DNA from: JAJXWB01 sp965246795 | GTDB lineage: Bacteria > Pseudomonadota > Alphaproteobacteria > Rhizobiales > Beijerinckiaceae | Reading direction: 5' to 3' | NCBI GenBank assembly: GCA_965246795.1 | Contig: CBDFFN010000013.1 | Location: 1-64,000 of the forward strand | DNA: 64,000 bases | In this document: one piece after another, positions 43,525 through 52,453 of the stretch | How the letters are laid out: every line of letters begins with the position of its first letter | Position numbering within the stretch: position 1 is the stretch's first letter | Program-made: the position numbers and the translations under genes | Notes under the pieces: generated by a model | Told to the model about the DNA's origin: nothing | The model's input: only the letters and a program-made list of their open reading frames with translations | Databases searched by the model: none

Positions 43525-44739
43525 ATGAGATTTCACGGACTCGTATCCGCGCTTGCGCTGTCGGTCGCGCTCGGCGGCGGCGCATTCGCGCAAGACGGTA
43601 AGCCGATCCTCATCGGCATTAATAGCGCGCTGCAACTGCAGGTCGGCCGTGACACGATCGACGGCGCGCAAATGGCAATCGACGAGATCAACGCAAAAGG
43701 CGGCGTCAACGGTCGCAAGCTCGAGATGGTCAAGGCCGACGAAGGCGAAAGCCCCAAGGAAGGCGTCGCAGCCGTCAACAAGCTGACCGGCGACAACAAC
43801 GTCAACGTGCTGATCGGCGGCTACGATTCTGGCGTCACCCTCGCCGAACTGCCGCACATTTCGCGCGCGAAAACGATCTTCCTCGGCACAGGCTCGGCGT
43901 CGCCCGCCATCCAGCAGAAGGTCAAGGACGACTACGAAAACTACAAGTACATCTTCCGCGTGAACCCGACCAACTCTGCAAAGCAGGCGGCGTCGCTGCT
44001 CGATTTCATCAACGGCAAGCTCAAAGGCGAGCTTGGCTACAAGAAAATCTCGATCATCGGCGAAAACGCCAAATGGGTTCAGGATATGATCCCGTTCCTC
44101 AAAAAGGGCGCGACGGAAGCCGGACTCGAAGTGCCGCTCGCAGAATTCTTCGATTCACAGACGGCCGACTTTTCACCGATCTTCTCGAAGGTGAAGGACA
44201 ACGGCTCGCAATACCTCTTGATCATCCTGTCGCATGCCGCGTCCGACGTGTTCGTGAAGCAATGGTACGATGCCAAAGTGCCGGTGCCGATCGGCGGCAT
44301 CGACGTGAAGAGCCAGGACGCCGATTTCTTCAAGCGCGTCGGCGGCAAGGCAATCTCCGAGACATCCACCAATTTCGTGCTGCGTGCGCCGCTGACGGAG
44401 AAGTCTGTGCCGTGGTGGGACGCTTACGTGAAGAAGTACAACCGTGCGCCGGTCTACACCGCGACCGGCTCCTATGACGCTGTCTACATCTACGCGGAGG
44501 CCGTCGGGCGCGCGAAAACGACGGACACCGACGCCGTCATCAAGGAACTCGAAAAGACGAAGTTCGTAAGCGCGCGTGGCACCGTCCAGTTCGACGAGAA
44601 GCACGAAGTGATGGACGGCCCCGGCAACGTCAACACGATCTACGTGCAATGGCAGGATGGCGGCGAACGTGCGGTCGTGTGGCCGAAGGAACTTGCCAAG
44701 GGCAAGATGATCGATCCGCCCTGGATGATGAAGAACTGA
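43525..44739 (+). CDS. Branched-chain amino-acid-type ABC substrate-binding protein
   Basis: Periplasmic receptor (LivJ/LivK fold) for a HAAT-family importer. The ATG at 43525 follows GGGAGGA and gives 404 residues with signal peptide MRFHGLVSALALSVALGGGAFA. The mature start is KPILIGINSALQLQVGRDTIDGAQMA, then AIDEINAKGGVNGRKLE. It begins the operon binding protein-livH-livM-livG-livF, 19 bp before livH. The true ligand (amino acid, urea or an aromatic acid) cannot be told from the sequence. Confidence 0.93.
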   Translation: MRFHGLVSALALSVALGGGAFAQDGKPILIGINSALQLQVGRDTIDGAQMAIDEINAKGGVNGRKLEMVKADEGESPKEGVAAVNKLTGDNNVNVLIGGYDSGVTLAELPHISRAKTIFLGTGSASPAIQQKVKDDYENYKYIFRVNPTNSAKQAASLLDFINGKLKGELGYKKISIIGENAKWVQDMIPFLKKGATEAGLEVPLAEFFDSQTADFSPIFSKVKDNGSQYLLIILSHAASDVFVKQWYDAKVPVPIGGIDVKSQDADFFKRVGGKAISETSTNFVLRAPLTEKSVPWWDAYVKKYNRAPVYTATGSYDAVYIYAEAVGRAKTTDTDAVIKELEKTKFVSARGTVQFDEKHEVMDGPGNVNTIYVQWQDGGERAVVWPKELAKGKMIDPPWMMKN

Positions 44740-44758
44740 GGGTTATCGAAGCCTTACT

Positions 44759-45613
44759 ATGACGATCCTCGTCTATGGCGCCGTCATCAGCGCGGTCTAC
44801 GCGCTGCTGGCGGTTGGCTTCACGCTCATCTTCGGCGTCGCGCGCATCCTCAATCTTGCGCACGGCGCCTTTTATGCGCTCGGCGCCTACAGCGTTTACG
44901 TGTTGACAGCCATCGCTGGCTTGCCGTTACCACTGGCAGCGCTTCTCTCCGTTGCCTTCGTCGCCGCGTTCGGTGTCGCACTGGAGCGCTTCCTTGTGCG
45001 ACCGCTGCGACCGCAGGGCTCGCTCGCCATTCTTATGATCACGCTCGCCGTTGGTCTGATGGTCGAGCAGATCCTGCTCCTCTCCTTTGGCTCCGAGGCG
45101 CGCAATGTGCCCTCGCTGGTCAACACGACCTTCCCGGTCTTCGGCGTCGATCTCTCAGGCCAGCGTTTCATCGCGCTCGTCGGCTCAATCGTCATTCTGA
45201 CGGCACTGTGGGGCTTCCTTCAGTTCACGCGACTGGGCGCAGCCATCCTTGCGGTGTCGCAAAGCCCCGAAGGCGCGCGCTACATGGGCATCCCGAGCGA
45301 CCGCATCTTCTCCGCCGTCATGGGACTTTCGGCAGCGATCGCTGCCGCGGCCGGCGTGCTGGTCGCGCCCTTCCAGACCGTCATCCCAGGCATGGGCCTG
45401 CTGCCGCTCGTGAAAGCCTTTGCCATCGTCGTTGTCGGTGGCCTCGGCTCGATTCCTGGCTCGATCCTCGGCGCATTGCTGCTCGGGTATTCCGAGACGA
45501 TCGTCGCATTCGTCGTTTCCATCGAGTGGTCGCAGATCGTGTCGGTCGCCGCGACGCTGTTGATGCTAATCGTGCGACCGTCGGGTTTTTTCGGCAAACG
45601 GGCGGCGTTCTGA
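44759..45613 (+). CDS. livH: Branched-chain amino-acid-type ABC permease LivH
   Basis: Inner-membrane permease subunit, 284 residues, with about eight hydrophobic segments. Family features are ALLAVGFTLIFGVARILNLAHGAFYALGAY near the N-terminus (core LNLAHGAFYALGAY) and VVGGLGSIPGSILGALLLGYSE near the C-terminus. It is separated by 1 bp from livM. Confidence 0.94.
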   Translation: MTILVYGAVISAVYALLAVGFTLIFGVARILNLAHGAFYALGAYSVYVLTAIAGLPLPLAALLSVAFVAAFGVALERFLVRPLRPQGSLAILMITLAVGLMVEQILLLSFGSEARNVPSLVNTTFPVFGVDLSGQRFIALVGSIVILTALWGFLQFTRLGAAILAVSQSPEGARYMGIPSDRIFSAVMGLSAAIAAAAGVLVAPFQTVIPGMGLLPLVKAFAIVVVGGLGSIPGSILGALLLGYSETIVAFVVSIEWSQIVSVAATLLMLIVRPSGFFGKRAAF

Positions 45614-45614
45614 C

Positions 45615-46583
45615 ATGAGCCGCCGCATGCTCGACGCCATCGGCGCTGTTGCCCTCATCGCGGCGCTGATCGCGCTGCCGCTCGTCTTCCGCTCCAGCTA
45701 CATCCTTGGCGTCGCCACGGTTGCGCTCTGCTACGCCATCTGGGCCGCGAGCTGGGATTTCATGTCCGGCCTCACGGGGCGCGAGAATTTCGGGCACGCG
45801 CTATTCATTGGCGTCGGCGCTTACGCCTTTGGCTTCGCCAACGTTGCCTTTGCACTTCCGCCGTGGATTGGCCTGCTGATCGCACCGCCAGCCGCCGTCG
45901 TGTTCAGTCTCGTCATCGGCGTGCCGACGCTGCGGCTCTCGGGCCCGTATTTCGCGCTCGCGATGCTTTCGGGCTCGGTCGTTATGCAGAAGCTGGCGAT
46001 CATCTTCTCGAGCGTCACTGGCGGACAGGACGGGTTGAACGGCATTTCGCCGATCTTCAACTCGCAGCGCACATCCTATTATTTCACGCTCGCCCTTCTC
46101 GTCGTCTCCGTCGCCATCCTGAAGATTTTGGCGCTGTCCCCGATGGGGACGTTGCTCCGCGCCATTCGCGGCGATGAGGCGACGTGCCAGGCGGCCGGCA
46201 TCAACGTGAATTTCTACAAGATCGTCGCGCTGATGATCTCTGCAGCTTTTGCCGGACTCGGCGGCGCGCTCTACGCGAACTACCAGTTGCAGGTCGGCCC
46301 CGATCTCTTCGAAGTCGCGCTCGCCATCAACATCATCGTCATGGTCTATGTCGGCGGCATGGGCTCGATCTGGGGCGCTGCCGGCGGCGCGATCCTGCTT
46401 GTCAGCCTGACGGAGTCGCTACGCGCCTTCAGCGAATACCGGCTGTGGGTCTACACGTTCCTGCTGATCCTCATCCTCTTCTTCATTCCGAAGGGCATCG
46501 TTGCGCCGATGTGGAAAGCGCTGCGGGAACGCGTCTCGCGTGCGCCGCTTCCGCCGACGCGCGTGCCGGAGATCGCGGCGTGA
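45615..46583 (+). CDS. livM: Branched-chain amino-acid-type ABC permease LivM
   Basis: Second permease subunit, 322 residues with about ten hydrophobic segments. It carries SWDFMSGLTGRENFGHALFIGVGAY (core GRENFGHALFIGVGAY), PTLRLSGPYFALAM, LRAIRGDEATCQAAGINV and a GGMGSIWGAAGGAIL loop. Its stop overlaps the livG GTG start (GTGA). Confidence 0.94.
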   Translation: MSRRMLDAIGAVALIAALIALPLVFRSSYILGVATVALCYAIWAASWDFMSGLTGRENFGHALFIGVGAYAFGFANVAFALPPWIGLLIAPPAAVVFSLVIGVPTLRLSGPYFALAMLSGSVVMQKLAIIFSSVTGGQDGLNGISPIFNSQRTSYYFTLALLVVSVAILKILALSPMGTLLRAIRGDEATCQAAGINVNFYKIVALMISAAFAGLGGALYANYQLQVGPDLFEVALAINIIVMVYVGGMGSIWGAAGGAILLVSLTESLRAFSEYRLWVYTFLLILILFFIPKGIVAPMWKALRERVSRAPLPPTRVPEIAA

Positions 46584-47326
46584 GCGCGCTTCTCACGGTC
46601 GACAATGTCACGCGCCGTTTCGGCGGACTGACCGCCGTGAAGAACGTGTCCTTCGAGCTGAAACCCGGCGAGATCACGGGCATTCTCGGGCCGAACGGCG
46701 CGGGCAAGACGACGCTGTTCAATCTCATCACCGGCTTCATCCGCAACCAGACCGGCAGCATCACTTTTGACGGCCACAAACTCGGTGGCCTGAAACCGTT
46801 TCGCATCGTCAATCTCGGCCTCGCGCGCACGTTTCAGCTGACGCGGCCGTTCATCGGTATGACCGTCGTCGAGAATGTCGTCGTCGGCTGTCTCGCGCCG
46901 CGTGTACGTGCCGATGGCCCGACCGACTTTCGTGCGCGAAACATGCTGGAGCGCGTCGGCCTCGGCGCAAAAGCGGACCAGCCCGTTGAAGCGCTGTCCT
47001 ACGGCGACCTGCGCCGCCTCGAGATCGCGCGCGAACTCGTCACGCGGCCGAAACTGCTGCTGCTCGACGAACCTTTCGCCGGGCTCGGCACGAGCGAGAT
47101 CGAGCCACTTGCAGCGCTCATTCGCGAATTGCACGCGTCCGAAGGTCTGACGATCCTGCTCGTAGAGCATCGCCTGCGCGAGTTCATGGCCCTCGTCTCG
47201 CGCGTCATCGCGATGGATTTCGGCGAGGTGATTGCCGACGGCACGCCGGCCGAGATCACGAAAAATCCGCGCGTTGTGAAAGCGTATATCGGCGGCACCG
47301 TGGAAGAGATCCGTGGCGCTGCTTGA
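46580..47326 (+). CDS. livG: Branched-chain amino-acid-type ABC ATPase LivG
   Basis: ATPase subunit, 248 residues from GTG at 46580, which overlaps the livM stop by 4 bp. Walker A is GPNGAGKTT, the Q-loop lies in LARTFQLTRPF, the signature is the divergent LSYGDLRRLEIAREL of LivG, and Walker B is LLLLDEPFAGLG, followed by the switch His in LLVEHRL. It overlaps livF by 14 bp. Confidence 0.95.
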   Translation: MSALLTVDNVTRRFGGLTAVKNVSFELKPGEITGILGPNGAGKTTLFNLITGFIRNQTGSITFDGHKLGGLKPFRIVNLGLARTFQLTRPFIGMTVVENVVVGCLAPRVRADGPTDFRARNMLERVGLGAKADQPVEALSYGDLRRLEIARELVTRPKLLLLDEPFAGLGTSEIEPLAALIRELHASEGLTILLVEHRLREFMALVSRVIAMDFGEVIADGTPAEITKNPRVVKAYIGGTVEEIRGAA

Positions 47327-48020
47327 GCTGAAGGGCCTCACGGTCCATTACGGCAAGGCGCTGGCGATCGACGCGCTCGATCTGCATGTCGCGGCCGGCG
47401 AACTGGTCTGCGTGCTCGGACCGAATGGTGCCGGCAAGTCGACATTGCTGAAAGCGGTCTCCGGCGCGATCGGCTGGGTGGGGTCGGTGGTCTTCGATGG
47501 CAAGCCGCTGACCGGCCTGCCTGCGCACAAGGTTGTCGGCCACGGCATCTGCCACTGTCCCGAGGGACGGTTGCTGTTTCCGGAACTGACGGTGCTGAAG
47601 AATCTCGAACTCGGCGCTTACCTCCGCAACGATCGCGCCAAAATCGCTGCCGATCTTGAGGAAGTGTATCGCCTCTTTCCAATCCTCAAGGAACGCTCGA
47701 AGCAGCAGGCGAGTACGCTGTCGGGCGGTGAGCAGCAGATGGTCGCCATCGGACGCGCGCTGATGGGCGCGCCGAAACTTCTGCTGCTCGACGAGCCATC
47801 CGTCGGCATTGCCCATAAATTGAAGTTGCTGATTTTCGATGCCATCCGCCAGATCCGCGAGAAAGGCACCGCGATCCTTTTAGTCGAACAGGATGCGACC
47901 GCGGCGCTCGCCGTATCGGACCGCGCCTATGTGTTGGAACACGGCCATATCGCGCAGGAAGGATCTGCCGCGGCGCTCGCGCAGAATGACGACATCCGGC
48001 GCGTCTATCTCGGCGTCTGA
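47313..48020 (+). CDS. livF: Branched-chain amino-acid-type ABC ATPase LivF
   Basis: Second ATPase subunit, 235 residues from GTG at 47313. Walker A GPNGAGKST, LivF-type HCPEGRLLFPELTVLKNLELG, signature LSGGEQQMVAIGRAL, Walker B LLLLDEPSVGIA and switch region LLVEQD are present. The usual Gly-Leu-Ala-Pro after Walker B is changed to SVGIAHK. It is the last gene of the operon, ending in a hairpin region before the convergent DUF4394 gene. Confidence 0.94.
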   Translation: MALLELKGLTVHYGKALAIDALDLHVAAGELVCVLGPNGAGKSTLLKAVSGAIGWVGSVVFDGKPLTGLPAHKVVGHGICHCPEGRLLFPELTVLKNLELGAYLRNDRAKIAADLEEVYRLFPILKERSKQQASTLSGGEQQMVAIGRALMGAPKLLLLDEPSVGIAHKLKLLIFDAIRQIREKGTAILLVEQDATAALAVSDRAYVLEHGHIAQEGSAAALAQNDDIRRVYLGV

Positions 48021-48039
48021 ACGCACGCGCGTGGAAAGA

Positions 48040-48077
48040 GAAGCGACCCGCGAAACCGTAGTTTTCGAGATCGCTTC
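48040..48077. terminator. Hairpin after livF, possible bidirectional 3' end
   Basis: GAAGCGA (48040-48046) pairs with TCGCTTC (48071-48077), with an inner CGAAA/TTTCG stem. It sits in the 113 bp convergent gap between livF and the DUF4394 gene. No clear T-run follows, so it is a weak candidate terminator. Confidence 0.35.
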
Positions 48078-48133
48078 CCTCCGCATCTGCCGGCGACCGG
48101 TCCGCGTACGAACCGACCGCCGGAAGTCAGTTC

Positions 48134-48910
48134 TTACATCGCGGGAAGGATCGCGATGTCCTTGATCGCGCCCTTCACGCCTTCGATCTTGGCAGCGGGC
48201 GTCGCTTTGCCGGTCGCGAGATCGACGGAGTAAAGCTGGTCGCCGGCCATCGCGAAGGCTTCGTTCTTCGTACCATCCGACACGATGTCGAACGCGATGT
48301 TGTCGCCGGTGATGCCGAGCGGTCCGACAACGGTGAGAATGCCGTCGTTCGGCGGCGCCTGCTTCACGAGCGAGCCGGTCGCACCATCGATGTCGAACAA
48401 AGCCGTCTCCTTGGTGCCTTTCACCGAGTTCGTATAAGCGCCAGCGACCACCTTCGGTGTCTTGCCCTTATTGGCGTCGGTGTCGGCATATTTCAGCGAA
48501 CCGTCCTTCGTGACCTTTCCGTCATCGGGATTGACGCGCAGGCTCGTGCCGTCGCTGCCAATGACGCGCAGACGATCTGCAACCGGGTTGAAGTCGACCG
48601 TCGCCATCGTGCCTGCGGGCAACATGGTCTCGAGCTTCGACTTCATCGTCGCCTTACCGTCCATCGCGATCGTGTAGAGCGTGCCGCCAGCCGTCAGGCC
48701 ATAAAGCATGCCATCGGCCGGTCGCACGTCGATGCCGACGAGCGCACCGTCGAGGCCTGAGACGTCCATGCTCTTCGTGACCTTCTTCGCGGTCGTGTCG
48801 ACGACGGCGAGCGTCTTGTCGCCGACGAGTGCCGCCACCTGCGCGGCCTGCGCGGCCACGGCCGTCGAAAGCACGAGCGCCGTTGTCGCGAGCAAAGTCG
48901 AAATTTTCAT
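48134..48910 (-). CDS. DUF4394 domain-containing exported protein
   Basis: An exported beta-propeller-like protein of unknown function. The ATG at 48910 follows GGGAGTTCTCC and gives 258 residues with signal peptide MKISTLLATTALVLSTAVAA. DUF4394 segments are seen: GIDVRPADGMLYGLTAGGTLYTI, TVDFNPVADRLRVIGSDGTSLRVNPDDG (core PVADRLRVIGSDG) and ALFDIDGATGSLVKQAPPNDG. It is divergent from an ECF sigma/anti-sigma pair and may be its target. An upstream extension of 9 codons lacks a ribosome site. Confidence 0.88.
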   Translation of the reverse strand: MKISTLLATTALVLSTAVAAQAAQVAALVGDKTLAVVDTTAKKVTKSMDVSGLDGALVGIDVRPADGMLYGLTAGGTLYTIAMDGKATMKSKLETMLPAGTMATVDFNPVADRLRVIGSDGTSLRVNPDDGKVTKDGSLKYADTDANKGKTPKVVAGAYTNSVKGTKETALFDIDGATGSLVKQAPPNDGILTVVGPLGITGDNIAFDIVSDGTKNEAFAMAGDQLYSVDLATGKATPAAKIEGVKGAIKDIAILPAM

Positions 48911-48934
48911 GGAGAACTCCCGTATCGCCCATCC

Positions 48935-48948
48935 CATGACAGGTCATG
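48935..48948. promoter_or_regulatory. Palindrome between DUF4394 gene and ECF sigma gene
   Basis: CATGAC-AG-GTCATG is a perfect 6-2-6 palindrome, 24 bp upstream of the DUF4394 start in the 106 bp divergent region. It could be a regulator site. I could not find a clear ECF-type -35 GGAAC and -10 pair at proper spacing in either direction. Confidence 0.3.
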
Positions 48949-49016
48949 GCGGATACTCGGGCGTGGGCCGGACTGGATGCAGAACCGAAACAAAAATTTT
49001 GCTAGGATGACGCCCC

Positions 49017-49667
49017 ATGCATCCAATCGCGCCTTCCCGCGAGTATGACGGTTTAGAGACGGAACCATCGCTTGATCGCTCTGCCCGACCTTTACCGGCG
49101 CGGTCCATGAGACCGGCAAGCGACGGACCCGTTCACGACGATACGCAGGAAGCGGAAATGTCGGCGGCGGTCGCACGATGCGCAGATGGAGACAGGCTCG
49201 CGCTGCGCCTGATCTTTGATCGTGAGGCGCCGCGGATGCTTGGCGTTGCGATGCGCGTGCTGCGTCGTACCGATCTCGCGGAAGAAGCCGTGCAGGAAAG
49301 TTTTGTCCGTATCTGGCGCAGCGCGCGCAGCTTCGATCCGTCGCGCGGCGCGGCGCGGACGTGGCTTTTCACCATCGTTCGCAATCAGGCGCTCACGAAG
49401 GCGCGGGGCGAAAGCCGTTTCGCAGCGGAGGAATTGACGGAAGAGCACTACGCGGCGACCGACGACGCCGCCGATCGCCTGCCGGAAGCAAGCGCGTTGC
49501 GCCGCTGTCTCGAAGCATTGGAGAAAGATCGCCGCGCCGCCGTCGTGCTCGCCTACGCGCACGGGCTCAGCCATGCACAGCTTGCAACGCGGCTGAATGT
49601 GCCGCTCGGCACGGCAAAGAGCTGGACACGCCGGGGCCTGCTTGCACTCCGGAAGTGCATGGGATGA
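49017..49667 (+). CDS. ECF RNA polymerase sigma factor
   Basis: Extracytoplasmic-function sigma-70 factor, 216 residues. Region 2 spans ALRLIFDREAPRMLGVAMRVLRRTDLAEEAVQESFVRIWR (core DLAEEAVQESFVRIWR), followed by ARTWLFTIVRNQAL; region 4 has VVLAYAHGLSHAQLATRLNVPLGTAKSWTRRGL (core GLSHAQLATRLNVPLGTAKS). The ATG at 49017 has AGGATG nine bases upstream; ATGs at 49107 and 49158 are alternatives, because the first 45 residues are unlike other ECFs. It overlaps the anti-sigma gene by 4 bp (ATGA). Confidence 0.93.
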   Translation: MHPIAPSREYDGLETEPSLDRSARPLPARSMRPASDGPVHDDTQEAEMSAAVARCADGDRLALRLIFDREAPRMLGVAMRVLRRTDLAEEAVQESFVRIWRSARSFDPSRGAARTWLFTIVRNQALTKARGESRFAAEELTEEHYAATDDAADRLPEASALRRCLEALEKDRRAAVVLAYAHGLSHAQLATRLNVPLGTAKSWTRRGLLALRKCMG

Positions 49668-50395
49668 GCGACCTACACGACCGCGAAGGAATTCCGGACG
49701 ACGTCGCCGCCGACTTCGTGATGGGTCTGCTGGAGCCGGCGGCGGTTGTCGAAGCCGAGCAGCGCATCGCGGCCGATCCCGCTTTTGCGCAGGCGGTAAC
49801 GCGTTGGCGTGCGCGTCTCGCTGATTTCGATACGACGGCTCCCGCTATAGCGCCGCCAGAAACGCTCTGGCAGCGCATCGATGCAGATTTGCCAAAACCA
49901 TCGACGCATTCCGCCAGCCGGCCTTGGCTGGCGCGTTTCTGGAACAGCCTCGATGCGCTGCGTTTGACGACGGCAAGCGCGACGGCGGTGGCGGTCCTCT
50001 GCGCGTCGCTGGCTGTCTTCTTTTATCAAAACGCACGCAACACAGCCGCAACGAAGCCTGTTTTCGTTGCCGTTCTGGTCAGCGATGCGACACGACAGGC
50101 TGGCGCAGTCGTCAGCACATTTGCCGACGGCCACGCCGAGCTTCTGCCCCTTGTCGACATCGATGTGCCTGCGGGACGGGCGTTGCAAGTCTGGACACTG
50201 TGGGACCGCGCCGTCGGTCCGAAGCCTGTCGGACTGATCGAACGCGCCCGCTCGCTCCGCCTCGATCTCGATCGCTTGCCGCTCACCGCGCCCGACCAGC
50301 TATTTGAGATCACACTGGAGCCGGCCGCCGGCTCACCGATCGGACGCCCGACCGGACCAATTCTTTACAAAGGCACGACGTCGCGGACGCTTTGA
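49664..50395 (+). CDS. Membrane anti-sigma factor, RskA-like
   Basis: Partner that holds the ECF sigma factor at the membrane. It has 243 residues from ATG at 49664, overlapping the sigma stop. The N-terminal cytosolic sigma-binding domain includes DFVMGLLEPAAVVEAEQRI; the His/Cys zinc motif of ZAS anti-sigmas is absent. One membrane segment lies about residues 103-121 (TASATAVAVLCASLAVFFY). The outer part from residue 130 resembles the RskA C-terminal domain, with DVPAGRALQVWTLWDRA. Confidence 0.9.
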   Translation: MSDLHDREGIPDDVAADFVMGLLEPAAVVEAEQRIAADPAFAQAVTRWRARLADFDTTAPAIAPPETLWQRIDADLPKPSTHSASRPWLARFWNSLDALRLTTASATAVAVLCASLAVFFYQNARNTAATKPVFVAVLVSDATRQAGAVVSTFADGHAELLPLVDIDVPAGRALQVWTLWDRAVGPKPVGLIERARSLRLDLDRLPLTAPDQLFEITLEPAAGSPIGRPTGPILYKGTTSRTL

Positions 50396-50426
50396 CAAAC
50401 GCCCTGTGTCGGGGAAAGTCGCGCGC

Positions 50427-51095
50427 ATGATCGTCGTCCATCACCTCAACAATTCGCGCTCGCAGCGCGTGCTCTGGCTGCTCGAAGAACTGGGCGTGCC
50501 CTATGAGGTCCGGCGATACGAACGCGATGCCAAGACCATGCGCGCGCCGCCGGCCCTGCGCGCCGTCCATCCGCTCGGCAAGTCGCCGATCGTCGAGGAC
50601 GGCGGCGAGGTTTACGCGGAATCCGGCGCGATCATCGAATATCTGGCCGACACCTATGGCGATGGCGCGCTGGCGCCGAAACACGGCACGCCGGAGCGTC
50701 GGCGTTACAGCTTCTTCCTTCATTACGCGGAAGGGTCGCTGATGCCATTCCTGCTGATGAAGCTCGTCTTCAGGCAATTGCCGAAACGTGCGTCCATGCT
50801 GATCCGCCCGATCGTGGGTGCGGTCAGCTCTCGCGCACAGGACGGATTCATCGATCCGGAGCTTAAACTGCATCTCGACTTCCTGGAAGGCGAACTGGCG
50901 AAGACAAATTGGTTCGCGGGCGAGGCCTTCTCGGCAGCCGATATCCAGATGAGCTTTCCGCTGGACGCAGCCGTCGGCCGTGCCGGCCTCGATTCTGCGC
51001 GCCCGCGCCTGACCGAATGGCTGAAAGCCATTCACGCGCGCCCAGCCTATCAACGCGCCCTCGAGCGTGGTGGGCCCTACGATGTGGTGCATTGA
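50427..51095 (+). CDS. Glutathione S-transferase
   Basis: Cytosolic GST, 222 residues from ATG at 50427. The N-terminal domain has HHLNNSRSQRVLWLLEELG with the catalytic Ser about residue 10, HPLGKSPIVEDGG and the glutathione-binding ESGAIIEYLADTYG. The C-terminal helical domain has AGEAFSAADIQMSFPLDAA with the conserved Asp that stabilises the fold. Similar proteins are common in rhizobia; the substrate is unknown. It is 31 bp after the anti-sigma gene. Confidence 0.93.
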   Translation: MIVVHHLNNSRSQRVLWLLEELGVPYEVRRYERDAKTMRAPPALRAVHPLGKSPIVEDGGEVYAESGAIIEYLADTYGDGALAPKHGTPERRRYSFFLHYAEGSLMPFLLMKLVFRQLPKRASMLIRPIVGAVSSRAQDGFIDPELKLHLDFLEGELAKTNWFAGEAFSAADIQMSFPLDAAVGRAGLDSARPRLTEWLKAIHARPAYQRALERGGPYDVVH

Positions 51096-51166
51096 CGCCC
51101 GTCGCTGAGCGCTTCATTTTCCACGCCGAAGCAATAACAAAATTGCCGATTTCCGGGAGAAACAGA

Positions 51167-52399
51167 ATGCCTATTTTCAGCATGACGCGCCGCACGGTCG
51201 CGTTCGGTACGCTTGCCCTCGCACTGTCGACGACCAGCGCACTCGCGCAGAAGAAATACGATTCCGGTGCAACCGACACCGAGATCAAGATCGGGCAGAC
51301 GATGCCCTACAGTGGTCCGGCCTCTGCCTATGGCACGATCGGCAAGACCGAAGCCGCTTACTTCAAGATGATCAACGACAATGGCGGCATCAACGGCCGC
51401 AAGATCAATTTCATGTCGTATGACGACGCTTACAACCCGCCGAAGGCCGTCGAGCAGATCCGCAAGCTCGTCGAAAGCGACGAAGTGTTGCTGGTGTTCC
51501 AGACGCTCGGCACGCCGCCGAACGCGGCGATCCAGAAATATCTCAATACGAAGAAGGTGCCGCAGCTCTTTGCGTCCACGGGCGCGACGCGCTTCAGCGA
51601 CTACAAGGAATATCCCTGGACGATGGCCTTCAATCCGAACTACCAGTCGGAAGGGCATGTCTACGCCAAATATGTTCTAGCGAACCACCCGAACGCTAAG
51701 ATCGGCGTGCTTTACCAGAACGACGATCTCGGTAAGGATTACCTCAAAGGTCTGAAGGATGCGCTCGGCGCCAAGGCGTCGATGATCGTCGCCGAAGTGC
51801 CTTACGAGGTAACAGAGCCGACCATCGACTCGCAGATGGTTAAGCTGAAGGCCTCCGGTGCCGATCTGCTCTACAACGTCACAACGCCGAAGTTCGCCGC
51901 GCAGTCGATCAAGAAGGCGGCGGAGATGGCGTGGAAGCCGGTCCACATCCTCAACATCAACTCGACCTCGGTCGCGCAGGTGTTCAAACCGGCCGGGCTC
52001 GAAGCCTCGAAGGACATCATCAGCGTCACCTACGGCAAGGACCCGTCCGATCCGCAGTGGAAGGATGACGCCGGCATGAAGAAATATTACGCCTTCATGG
52101 AGAAGTATTACCCGGAGGGCGAGAAGACCTCGAGCTTCAACTCCTATGGCTACTCCGCCGCGCAGACGATGGAGCAGGTGCTCAAAATGGCGGGTGACAA
52201 TCTCACGCGCGAAAACATCATGAAGATCGCAACGAACCTCAAGGGTCTGACGGGCGACCTCAGCCTGCCTGGCATGAGCATGAACACGACGCCGACGGAC
52301 TATCGCGCCAACAAGCAGTTCCAGATGATGAAGTTCAACGGCGAGAAGTGGGACCTTTTCGGCAACATTCTCACGGACGATTTCGTCCCGACGAACTAA
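51167..52399 (+). CDS. Branched-chain amino-acid-type ABC substrate-binding protein (no transporter genes adjacent)
   Basis: Periplasmic receptor of the Peripla_BP_6 family, 410 residues from ATG at 51167, after GGGAGAAACAG. The signal peptide is MPIFSMTRRTVAFGTLALAL and more, ending LAQ; the two Arg could allow Tat export. The mature part begins DTEIKIGQTMPYSGPASAYGT and has MINDNGGINGRKINFMSYDD. No permease or ATPase gene is next to it, so it must use a transporter encoded elsewhere. It ends at a strong terminator. Confidence 0.92.
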   Translation: MPIFSMTRRTVAFGTLALALSTTSALAQKKYDSGATDTEIKIGQTMPYSGPASAYGTIGKTEAAYFKMINDNGGINGRKINFMSYDDAYNPPKAVEQIRKLVESDEVLLVFQTLGTPPNAAIQKYLNTKKVPQLFASTGATRFSDYKEYPWTMAFNPNYQSEGHVYAKYVLANHPNAKIGVLYQNDDLGKDYLKGLKDALGAKASMIVAEVPYEVTEPTIDSQMVKLKASGADLLYNVTTPKFAAQSIKKAAEMAWKPVHILNINSTSVAQVFKPAGLEASKDIISVTYGKDPSDPQWKDDAGMKKYYAFMEKYYPEGEKTSSFNSYGYSAAQTMEQVLKMAGDNLTRENIMKIATNLKGLTGDLSLPGMSMNTTPTDYRANKQFQMMKFNGEKWDLFGNILTDDFVPTN

Positions 52400-52421
52400 G
52401 CGACACATACGTCGCTTTGCG

Positions 52422-52447
52422 AAAGGCGGGCTTCGGCCCGCCTTTTT
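52422..52447 (+). terminator. Intrinsic terminator with UUCG loop
   Basis: AAAGGCGGGC (52422-52431), TTCG loop and GCCCGCCTTT (52436-52445) form a perfect 10 bp stem followed by T to 52447. It ends the substrate-binding protein transcript, and because the stem starts with A-runs it may also serve the convergent CoA-transferase operon. Confidence 0.88.
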
Positions 52448-52453
52448 ATCTTT

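Noticed and set aside
49040..49075. GGAAC near 49060 as an ECF -35 box
   Set aside because: It lies inside the sigma gene if the 49017 start is right, and no fitting -10 follows at 16-17 bp.
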